In this document: positions 1 to 5,116 of the stretch, piece by piece
Layout: every line of letters starts with the position of its first letter
Position numbering within the stretch: the first letter of the stretch is position 1
From: Flavobacteriaceae bacterium
GTDB lineage: Bacteria > Bacteroidota > Bacteroidia > Flavobacteriales > Flavobacteriaceae
NCBI GenBank assembly: GCA_023141985.1
Contig: JAGLKH010000241.1
Coordinates: forward strand, 1 to 6,129
Direction of reading: 5' to 3'
DNA: 6,129 nucleotides
Position numbers and translations under genes: made by a program
Notes under the pieces: generated by a model
Told to the model about the DNA's origin: nothing
Seen by the model: only the letters and a program-made list of their open reading frames with translations
The model's database searches: none

Positions 1-2
1 CT

Positions 3-491
3 TTAAATGTCTTTAATCAAAACCCTTATAGTGTTTGGAAAATTCTAAGTCAGGCAGAAAAAGATTTAATTAAAGAATATCCCTTTGAAGCATATGGAAT
101 ATTTAAAAATAGAGAGATTGCTGAAAATGAAACAAGAGCAAGATTTGGTTCTAACGGTAGAAATGATAAATCAGACGCTTTTAGGCACGCATATTATAAT
201 GTTATAAATGCAAAAGTTGTAGGTGTAGATATGGCGAAACTATTCTCAGATGCCCACGAGAGTGAAAATCCAATAATTTTAATTTTAGAAGAACAAATGG
301 ATTTATTTAATAATAATATTGGTCATCAATCGATAAGTGGTAATGGGAGTTTGTCTTTAAGTCAACTTGCAGACCTAATTTATCAAAAATTACTAAATGG
401 AGATTTAATATATTTGTCACCATTAGACCCTGTAATTGCTCCTTATTATGGAATAAATAACTTAACTCAACTAATACCAACTAATCAATAA
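3..491 (+). CDS. C-terminal part of a DUF6973-like domain protein (5' end outside window), candidate toxin/effector tail
   Basis: The frame is open from the left edge and shows 162 residues, so the protein is truncated by the window. Visible residues 58-64 read DAFRHAY, 83-86 read DAHE, and 99-107 read MDLFNNNIG. This order of Arg-His, His-Glu and Asp/Asn motifs is what I recall for the family catalogued as DUF6973, often found at the C-terminus of large secreted or polymorphic-toxin-like bacterial proteins. The conserved polar residues suggest an enzyme, but I cannot name the reaction. A Met codon at 231 lies downstream of the DAFRHAY motif, so it is an internal residue and not the true start. 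The TAA stop at 489-491 is followed immediately by the ATG of a lipoprotein gene, and three lipoproteins follow on the same strand, which would suit immunity genes. The upstream part (Rhs repeats, secretion signal or other) cannot be seen. The reading frame is secure, the family call fairly likely, and the toxin role inferred. Confidence 0.68.
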   Translation, partial: LNVFNQNPYSVWKILSQAEKDLIKEYPFEAYGIFKNREIAENETRARFGSNGRNDKSDAFRHAYYNVINAKVVGVDMAKLFSDAHESENPIILILEEQMDLFNNNIGHQSISGNGSLSLSQLADLIYQKLLNGDLIYLSPLDPVIAPYYGINNLTQLIPTNQ

Positions 492-848
492 ATGAAACCT
501 AAATATTTATTAATTATAATTATAAGCGTGTGTTTTTCATGTAGAAACGGTGTAAATATTGTATTAGAAAATAAATCCGATACTGTTATTGATTCCGTAT
601 TAATTCATACGGGTTTTAATAAAATCAAATTAGAAAAAATTAGAAAAAACGAATTACATGAATTTTTTGTGGATTTTAGAAACCATAAACATGGGAAAGA
701 AGGGGTTTTTAGTGTGATAATATTTAACAATGGAAAAATTAAAAATCATCAGGGATTTGGGTATTATTCTTATGGTATTCCTCCAAGTTACGATTTCAAT
801 ATAAGAATTGAAACAGATACAATTCTAATAAAATATATAGCTAATTAA
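492..848 (+). CDS. Small lipoprotein, paralogue A; candidate immunity protein
   Basis: This is a 118-residue protein with a basic N-terminus, a hydrophobic stretch at residues 5-16 and Cys17 as the likely lipidated residue (context VCFSC, a loose lipobox). No acidic run follows the Cys, so the surface-export signal described for some Bacteroidota lipoproteins is not evident and periplasmic-side anchoring is more likely. The mature part looks beta-rich and carries GFN, a DF pair, GFGYYSYGIP near residues 88-97 and DTILI near the end. It aligns almost without gaps to the next gene, so the two arose by duplication. I recognise no named family. The start codon directly abuts the preceding stop (TAAATG), which fits translational coupling. 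Being a small envelope protein directly behind a possible toxin domain makes immunity a reasonable guess, but no sequence motif proves it. Confidence 0.8.
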   Translation: MKPKYLLIIIISVCFSCRNGVNIVLENKSDTVIDSVLIHTGFNKIKLEKIRKNELHEFFVDFRNHKHGKEGVFSVIIFNNGKIKNHQGFGYYSYGIPPSYDFNIRIETDTILIKYIAN

Positions 849-867
849 CCCCAACAAATCAATAATT

Positions 868-1215
868 ATGAAGAAACATATTTATTTTTTAATTTTAACT
901 TCAATCTTTATGGGTTGCAGTTTTGGGGTGGATTTTCAAATAAAGAACTATAGCACAGAACCGATTAGGGACTTATCAATAACTAATGGTTTTAATACCG
1001 TTTATTTAGATTCGATTGGTTTAAATGAAACAAAAACTATTTTTCTTGATTTTAAAAGTGACAGGAAACATTCAGATGGTGATTATAGAATTAAATATAA
1101 AAAAGGCATTGAAGAATATTCCAGTGGATTTGGGTATTATTCAAACGGGATGCCTCTAGACGATGGTTACATTATGAAAATTTACAATGATACTATTATA
1201 ATAGATAGATATTAA
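868..1215 (+). CDS. Small lipoprotein, paralogue B; candidate immunity protein
   Basis: This is a 115-residue protein, homologous to the preceding gene along its whole length. The hydrophobic signal segment covers residues 5-16 and Cys17 follows FMG, again a relaxed lipobox. Landmarks shared with paralogue A in the same order are Cys-x-x-Gly-Val, GFN, LDF/VDF, GFGYYSNGMP and DTIII; only one single-residue gap is needed between the Cys and the C-terminus. At DNA level the copies have diverged, yet 17 bases coding for the GFGYYS motif remain identical (753-769 and 1126-1142). The gene starts 19 nt after paralogue A and is followed 11 nt later by a third lipoprotein gene, so all are probably co-transcribed. 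The function is unknown. Tandem diverged copies downstream of a toxin-like domain are typical of immunity gene amplification, which is inference here. Confidence 0.8.
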   Translation: MKKHIYFLILTSIFMGCSFGVDFQIKNYSTEPIRDLSITNGFNTVYLDSIGLNETKTIFLDFKSDRKHSDGDYRIKYKKGIEEYSSGFGYYSNGMPLDDGYIMKIYNDTIIIDRY

Positions 1216-1226
1216 ATAGCAATTAA

Positions 1227-1898
1227 ATGAGAGTGATTTTTCTACTTTTAATAGTCTTAACCCTATCATGTAACAATGATAAAAAACAATCTGGCAGAAT
1301 AACAACAGATGTTTCTTTCAAGAATGAAATAGATACTATTGCTATTTACAATACCATCTTAAATGACCTAATAGAAAATCATTTATATAATAAATATTTA
1401 GGAAATGATGGGGAGAAACTTTTTATTGACTTGCTGAAAAACAGAATAGATTCTACTGATTACAACAATAAGTATTACGCATTAAAAAATAAAATTGTGG
1501 CTTATGATTCTTTAAAAGGCACGCTTTATATAAATGATGAAAGTTTTAAAAATGATAATATTGATATTAATAGATTATCATTACCCGAGAATTTAAGCCT
1601 AGATTTTGAAAGAATTACTAAAAATATCAACCAAAGTCATACTCTGAATATAATAGATTTTGATTCAAAATTTGTGAAAATTAAACCATCAACATTGAAA
1701 AGTACAGATAATACTAGTCTATTTAATGTAGGTGACTTAGCATTTTCAAAACTTTATATTAATAAAAATCAAAGTTATGGTGTGTTATATTTTGCTTTTA
1801 TATGTGGAAGTACTTGTGGTCAAGCGGATGTCTTATTAATTAAAAAAGAAGATAACATCTGGAAAATTGAAAAATTTTATCCGATTTGGGAAATATAA
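1227..1898 (+). CDS. Larger lipoprotein with a C-terminal CGSTCGQ motif, function unknown
   Basis: This is a 223-residue protein with a short signal peptide ending LTLSC, so Cys15 is the probable lipid attachment site. The linker after Cys is polar (NNDKKQSG). The middle (about residues 35-150) is Asn/Asp/Lys-rich with no family I can name. The last 40 residues are the most distinctive: a strand YGVLYFAFICGSTCGQ with Cys193 and Cys197, then a hydrophobic strand, KKEDN, and IWKIEKFYPIWEI. This CG-x-x-CG then WKI layout resembles the C-terminal part of many uncharacterised Bacteroidota lipoproteins that I recall; the two cysteines could form a disulfide. It is not a third copy of the preceding paralogue pair. 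It is the last gene of the plus-strand cluster and ends 34 nt from the convergent GH3-family gene. It could be a second type of immunity protein or an unrelated passenger. Confidence 0.78.
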   Translation: MRVIFLLLIVLTLSCNNDKKQSGRITTDVSFKNEIDTIAIYNTILNDLIENHLYNKYLGNDGEKLFIDLLKNRIDSTDYNNKYYALKNKIVAYDSLKGTLYINDESFKNDNIDINRLSLPENLSLDFERITKNINQSHTLNIIDFDSKFVKIKPSTLKSTDNTSLFNVGDLAFSKLYINKNQSYGVLYFAFICGSTCGQADVLLIKKEDNIWKIEKFYPIWEI

Positions 1899-1932
1899 GT
1901 TTGACCAAAACATAATCTGTAACAATATGTAT

Positions 1933-3447
1933 TTAATCATTCAATTCTAACAACTCTTCAATATATTCTCTGGAGTTAGACAAACGAGGGATTTTATGTT
2001 GCCCTCCAAGTTTATCCTTTTCTTTAAGCCAATCATAAAATAAATATGGTCTTGCAATATTAATTTTAGGCTTATTAAGTGTCATATTATTATAACGTTT
2101 TGCTTCATAATCCGAGTTTAAAGATTTAAGTGCATTATCTAACAATTCGTTAAAATAGTTAATGTCTTCTGGAGGAGTTTTAAATTCAATAAGCCATTCA
2201 TGTGCCCCTTTTTCTTTGCCTTCCATAAAAATTGGAGCGGCTGTATAATCTACAATTTCAGCTTTTGTTTTTGCACATACTTTTTTTAATGCATCATCGG
2301 CGTTTTCTATAATTAATTCTTCACCAAAGGCGTTTATATGATGTTTAGTCCTTCCGGTAACTTTAATTCTATAAGGATCTAGCGAACAGAAGCGAACAGT
2401 ATCACCAATTTTATAGCGCCATAAACCTGCATTAGTTGTAATTACCATAGCATAGTTCTTCCCTTTTTCAACAGCACTTAGAGGTATTATCTTTTCATCC
2501 GGGCTGCCATAAGTGTCCATAGGAATAAATTCGTAAAAAATACCATAATCTAACATTAACAACAGCTCACTAGAATTATTACGATCCTGGATAGCAAAAA
2601 ATCCTTCCGAGGCATTATATATTTCGTAATATTTAAACGCTTTCTCAGGTAAAATGGCTTTGTATTGATCTACATACGGAACAAAACTTACACCTCCATG
2701 AAAATACACTTCAAGATTAGGCCAAATGTCGAAAAGGTTTTGTTTACCGGTGTGTTCTAGTACATTATTTAAAAGCACCAACATCCAGGAAGGAACACCG
2801 GCTAAACTTGTTACATTTTCATTAATGGTTTCATCTACAATAGCTTGCATTTTGAATTCCCAATCACTCATTAAAGATACTTTGTTGCTAGGGGTGCTGC
2901 TAAATTCTGCCCAAAAGGGCATATTATCTATTAAAATTGCCGAAAGATCTCCAAAAACGGTTCCGTTTTCTTTATAAAATTCTTTGCTGCCTCCAAGACG
3001 CAAACTTTTTCCATTAAATAATTGCGAATCCTCATTATTATTAAGGTACATACATAATAAATCCTTACCCGCAGCATAATGACAATCTTCCAGCGACTCT
3101 AGGCTTACAGGTATAAATTTGCTTTTAGCATTTGTGGTACCACTGGATTTTGCAAACCAATTTATAGGTGTTGGCCAAAAAATATTGTTTTCGCCTAACC
3201 TGGAGCGTTCAATTACATTTTGGTAATCTTCATAGGTAGATATTGGAATTCTTTCGTTAAAAGTATTATAATCTTTGATTGAAGCAAAATCGTATTGCTT
3301 CCCTATCTGTGTGTCTTTAGCAGTGTTTACTAGGTCTAGAAGTAGTTCGTTTTGAACATCGTTAGGATACTTTAAAAACAATTCAATTTGATGGAAACGT
3401 TTTTTTAAATACCATGAGGCAATAGAATTTACTAAAGGAATAGGCAT
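1933..3447 (-). CDS. GH3-family acyl-acid amido synthetase homologue (annotated in bacteria as GH3 auxin-responsive promoter family protein)
   Basis: This 504-residue protein is of normal length for bacterial GH3 proteins, which belong to the ANL (adenylate-forming) superfamily. The ATP/AMP signature motifs are intact: SSGTT at residues 101-105 (phosphate loop, followed by KSKFIP), YYEIYNASEG at 273-282, and WRYKIGDTVRF at 343-353. GRTKHHINAFGEEL at 365-378 marks the hinge to the C-terminal domain, and GGQHKIPRLS at 481-490 is the typical C-terminal signature. Plant GH3 enzymes adenylate a carboxylic acid (jasmonate, auxin, benzoates) and conjugate it to an amino acid. The bacterial substrate is unknown and the plant-hormone name is inherited from homology only. 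No signal peptide is seen, so it should be cytosolic. It diverges from the DUF2797 gene across a 44-nt gap. Starting at 3447 gives the MPIPLVNSIASWYLKKRF N-terminus that I recall as usual for Bacteroidota homologues. Confidence 0.93.
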   Translation of the reverse strand: MPIPLVNSIASWYLKKRFHQIELFLKYPNDVQNELLLDLVNTAKDTQIGKQYDFASIKDYNTFNERIPISTYEDYQNVIERSRLGENNIFWPTPINWFAKSSGTTNAKSKFIPVSLESLEDCHYAAGKDLLCMYLNNNEDSQLFNGKSLRLGGSKEFYKENGTVFGDLSAILIDNMPFWAEFSSTPSNKVSLMSDWEFKMQAIVDETINENVTSLAGVPSWMLVLLNNVLEHTGKQNLFDIWPNLEVYFHGGVSFVPYVDQYKAILPEKAFKYYEIYNASEGFFAIQDRNNSSELLLMLDYGIFYEFIPMDTYGSPDEKIIPLSAVEKGKNYAMVITTNAGLWRYKIGDTVRFCSLDPYRIKVTGRTKHHINAFGEELIIENADDALKKVCAKTKAEIVDYTAAPIFMEGKEKGAHEWLIEFKTPPEDINYFNELLDNALKSLNSDYEAKRYNNMTLNKPKINIARPYLFYDWLKEKDKLGGQHKIPRLSNSREYIEELLELND

Positions 3448-3491
3448 AGATTGGTTATATTTACGAGAACTAAAATAACAAAAATCTTTGT
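3448..3491. promoter_or_regulatory. Divergent intergenic spacer of the GH3-family and DUF2797 genes
   Basis: Only 44 nt separate the two divergent start codons, so both promoters must lie here or extend into the opposite coding regions. The nearest thing to the Bacteroidota -7 element (TAnnTTTG) on the plus strand is TATATTTA at 3456-3463, with one mismatch and no matching upstream TTTG box. On the minus strand TATTTTAG (complement of 3471-3478) is equally imperfect. No Shine-Dalgarno sequence precedes either start, as is usual in this phylum. The location is certain by position, while the exact promoter elements are not. Confidence 0.3.
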
Positions 3492-4286
3492 ATGAACTAC
3501 CAAGGTGTATTAAGAAAAATGCTTACTGAGTTTGGACATCCAATTCAGTATTATTTGATATTTGAAAATGATTTTTTAAATATGAATCAATTATTGAGTA
3601 AAACAATTACTATTCAATTTGTTAAGCACCAATGTTTAAATTGTGGATTAGATAAGCCAATTTATAGACAAGGGTTTTGTAAAAGTTGTTTTTTTGAAAT
3701 ACCTCAAGCAGCCGATTGGATTATGCGACCAGAATTAAGCACAGCGCATCTCGATAAAGAGGATAGAGATTTGGAGTATGAAAAGAGCGTACAATTACAA
3801 CCTCATATCGTATATTTAGCAAACTCAAGTAATGTAAAAGTTGGAGTTACACGTAAAAATCAAGTTCCAACACGTTGGATAGACCAAGGTGCTCACGAAG
3901 CCATTGAAATTGCAGAAGTGCCAAATCGCTATTTGGCAGGTATTATCGAAGTTGCTTTAAAAGGGTATGTAAGCGATAAAACCAATTGGAGAAGTATGCT
4001 AAAAAACGATGTTAAAGATGAAAGCCTAGAGGATTGGAAACAAAAATTGAGAGCATATATTCCTGAAGAAGCACAGGGTTATTTTATTCAAAATAACAGC
4101 GAAACACATATGGATTTTCCAGTAATACAATATCCACAAAAACCACAAAGCTTAAATTTAAGTAAAACACCAAATTACACAGGAAAATTAGTTGGTATAA
4201 AAGGACAGTATTTAATTTTTGAAGATGATACTGTTTTTAATGTACGTTCTAATGAAGGTCTGGTTGTATCTATTTCAATTGGTTAA
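3492..4286 (+). CDS. DUF2797 domain protein: zinc-ribbon-like cysteines plus GIY-YIG-like region
   Basis: This 264-residue cytosolic protein has the length and motifs I recall for Bacteroidota DUF2797 proteins. Cys48, Cys51, Cys63 and Cys66 form CxxC-x11-CxxC, a probable zinc site. The conserved block WIMRPELSTAHLDKEDRDLE follows at 76-95. Then HIVYLA (105-110), KVGVTR (116-121), Arg128 in RWIDQGA, and Glu153 in GIIEVALK occur in the order expected of the GIY...YIG hairpin, catalytic Arg and metal-binding Glu of GIY-YIG nuclease folds. The function of DUF2797 is not established to my knowledge, so a nucleic-acid role is inference. The C-terminus ends with a strand-rich SH3-like stretch (GKLVGIKGQYLIFEDDTVFN). 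The gene is divergent from the GH3-family gene and its stop codon overlaps the stop of the convergent exporter gene. Confidence 0.92.
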   Translation: MNYQGVLRKMLTEFGHPIQYYLIFENDFLNMNQLLSKTITIQFVKHQCLNCGLDKPIYRQGFCKSCFFEIPQAADWIMRPELSTAHLDKEDRDLEYEKSVQLQPHIVYLANSSNVKVGVTRKNQVPTRWIDQGAHEAIEIAEVPNRYLAGIIEVALKGYVSDKTNWRSMLKNDVKDESLEDWKQKLRAYIPEEAQGYFIQNNSETHMDFPVIQYPQKPQSLNLSKTPNYTGKLVGIKGQYLIFEDDTVFNVRSNEGLVVSISIG

Positions 4287-4906
4287 AAGGCATACAATTT
4301 CACAGCCTGAAAAGTTGCAATAACAACTAATAATATACCAGTAATTTTATTTACAGTATGGTTAATATTTTGTACTCTATTTTTAATAATCAAACTAAAT
4401 TTACTATATAGATATAATGTAAGAAGTTTTCCTAGATAAATTCCTGTAAAAAATAAAAACAACACTAATAAAGACGATTGTAGGCTTAACATGAAATTAG
4501 TTTTATTTAAAAATCCAATTGCTACAACCCAATAGATTAACACTGGAGGGTTTAAAATGCCAAGAAAAAAACCTGTTAGATATTTAGATTGTACTAAATA
4601 TTTTCTTTTGTGTTCTTTTTGCTTCTGTTTTTTAAAAAATAAAAATGCTCCAATACATAATAATAGTAAAACAATAGCAACTTGTATCCACATATTATTG
4701 TCTATAAAATCTTGAACAACAGTGTTGCAATGTAATGCATAAAGCGATAAGATTACTTCAGCAATTCCTGCTGCAACAGCTATTTTAAAGGCTTGCTTAA
4801 CATCTTGCTTTAAGGTTGTATTTATTACAGCAATGTTAGATGCTCCAAGGGGTAATGCTCCTAAAACCGAAGCGAATATCCCTATAAAAAAGTATACTAT
4901 TATCAT
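4283..4906 (-). CDS. LysE/RhtB-type transporter (amino-acid exporter family)
   Basis: This 207-residue, strongly hydrophobic protein has about six membrane segments (roughly residues 3-25, 40-60, 72-91, 109-132, 143-165 and 186-204). GALPLGASNIAVINT near residues 16-30 sits where LysE/RhtB exporters carry their N-terminal Pro-Gly motif, and GILNPPVLIYW at 116-126 matches the conserved NP motif at the start of the fourth segment. A basic loop (KKQKQKEHKRK, 92-102) separates segments 3 and 4 as in the family. Export of an amino acid or related small solute across the inner membrane is the family role; the substrate cannot be read from sequence. The gene lies downstream of the AsmA-like gene on the same strand, now separated from it by the palindrome-rich gap. 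Its last codons overlap the convergent DUF2797 gene by 4 nt. Confidence 0.87.
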   Translation of the reverse strand: MIIVYFFIGIFASVLGALPLGASNIAVINTTLKQDVKQAFKIAVAAGIAEVILSLYALHCNTVVQDFIDNNMWIQVAIVLLLLCIGAFLFFKKQKQKEHKRKYLVQSKYLTGFFLGILNPPVLIYWVVAIGFLNKTNFMLSLQSSLLVLFLFFTGIYLGKLLTLYLYSKFSLIIKNRVQNINHTVNKITGILLVVIATFQAVKLYAF

Positions 4907-4916
4907 AAGCCTTTTG

Positions 4917-4927
4917 TAGTGTTAATT
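4917..4927. repeat. Left copy of 11-nt direct repeat TAGTGTTAATT
   Basis: TAGTGTTAATT occurs here and again at 5106-5116, and the match stops exactly at both ends (flanking bases differ). The pair brackets the inverted-repeat block and could be a target-site duplication. This copy holds a TTA at 4922-4924 that corresponds to the AsmA-like stop codon in the right copy. Confidence 0.6.
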
Positions 4928-4943
4928 ACAAAAAACTTACATA

Positions 4944-4955
4944 GAACTCATCTTG
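4944..4955. repeat. Outer inverted-repeat arm, left
   Basis: GAACTCATCTTG is the exact reverse complement of 5093-5104. After one mismatch (4956 against 5092), four further pairs continue inward (4957-4960 with 5088-5091). A competing local pairing exists between CATAG at 4940-4944 and CTATG at 4961-4965. Confidence 0.75.
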
Positions 4956-4984
4956 ACTTTCTATGATTGCCTACAAAACCATCA

Positions 4985-4994
4985 TTTTGCCCTC
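4985..4994. repeat. Middle inverted-repeat arm, left
   Basis: TTTTGCCCTC is the exact reverse complement of GAGGGCAAAA at 5054-5063. It is GC-richer than its surroundings and nested inside the outer arms, giving a collinear, pseudoknot-free fold. Confidence 0.75.
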
Positions 4995-5012
4995 TTATTT
5001 CACCTTTTTATA

Positions 5013-5035
5013 ACTTCGTAACCATGCTATGAAGT
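5013..5035. repeat. Inner hairpin of the palindromic block
   Basis: ACTTCGTA (5013-5020) pairs with TATGAAGT (5028-5035) in eight pairs including one G-U if read as plus-strand RNA, around a 7-nt loop ACCATGC. A T-run at 5005-5009 can also pair with an A-run at 5038-5042. The right arm can instead pair downstream: ATGAAG at 5029-5034 with CTTCAT at 5046-5051, six perfect pairs, so two hairpins compete. Confidence 0.65.
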
Positions 5036-5053
5036 GCAAAAAAGTCTTCATCT

Positions 5054-5063
5054 GAGGGCAAAA
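5054..5063. repeat. Middle inverted-repeat arm, right
   Basis: GAGGGCAAAA is the exact partner of 4985-4994. It overlaps a tiny local hairpin, GGC-AAAA-GCC at 5057-5066, which is probably not significant on its own. Confidence 0.75.
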
Positions 5064-5092
5064 GCCTGATTTTTCGCCTTAATAAAAAAAGA

Positions 5093-5104
5093 CAAGATGA
5101 GTTC
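5093..5104. repeat. Outer inverted-repeat arm, right
   Basis: CAAGATGAGTTC is the exact partner of 4944-4955 and ends one base before the right direct-repeat copy. It is preceded by an A-run at 5084-5090, part of which pairs with the left side. Confidence 0.75.
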
Positions 5105-5105
5105 A

Positions 5106-5116
5106 TAGTGTTAATT
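5106..5116. repeat. Right copy of 11-nt direct repeat TAGTGTTAATT
   Basis: This copy is identical to 4917-4927. It contains the stop codon of the AsmA-like gene (complement of 5111-5113), so an insertion duplicating this site would have left that protein unchanged. Confidence 0.6.

Larger units (their letters stand above)
4928..5105. mobile_element. Putative 178-nt non-autonomous insertion (MITE-, REP- or IS200-derivative-like), no ORF
   Basis: This segment codes for nothing and is built of nested inverted repeats. The outer arms are 4944-4955 and 5093-5104 (GAACTCATCTTG and its complement, 12/12, extendable inward to 16 of 17 pairs). The middle arms are 4985-4994 and 5054-5063 (TTTTGCCCTC, 10/10). 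The inner hairpin is 5013-5020 with 5028-5035. It is bracketed by the 11-nt direct repeat. Deleting this segment plus one repeat copy (189 nt) leaves 15 nt between the AsmA-like stop and the LysE start, a normal operon spacing, which argues for insertion into a pre-existing operon. The outer arms are not at equal distance from the direct repeats (16 nt on the left, 1 nt on the right), so it is not a textbook terminal-inverted-repeat element. A structured RNA or a processing/termination site between the two genes is the main alternative. Confidence 0.5.

Noticed and set aside
231..491. A separate 86-residue gene starting at Met 231
   Set aside because: The frame is open to the left edge and the conserved DAFRHAY motif lies upstream of this Met, so it is an internal codon of a larger gene.
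1899..1932. Terminator between the third lipoprotein and the GH3-family gene
   Set aside because: Only a 5-bp AT-rich stem (1910-1914 with 1926-1930) and no T-run follow, which is too weak to call.
2726..2977. Plus-strand open frame inside the GH3-family gene
   Set aside because: It lies wholly antisense to a well-supported gene and its translation shows no family features.
3456..3463. TATATTTA as a Bacteroidota -7 promoter element for the DUF2797 gene
   Set aside because: It has one mismatch to TAnnTTTG and no TTTG box at the expected upstream distance; near matches are common in AT-rich DNA.
4940..5105. CRISPR array or tRNA-like structure in the palindromic gap
   Set aside because: The repeats are inverted and nested, not regularly spaced direct repeats, and no cloverleaf or TPsiC-like arm is present.
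4940..5110. Simple rho-independent terminator of the AsmA-like gene
   Set aside because: Read on the minus strand, the stems are long-range and nested and no T-run directly follows a compact GC-rich hairpin; the direct repeats and restored 15-nt spacing fit insertion better.
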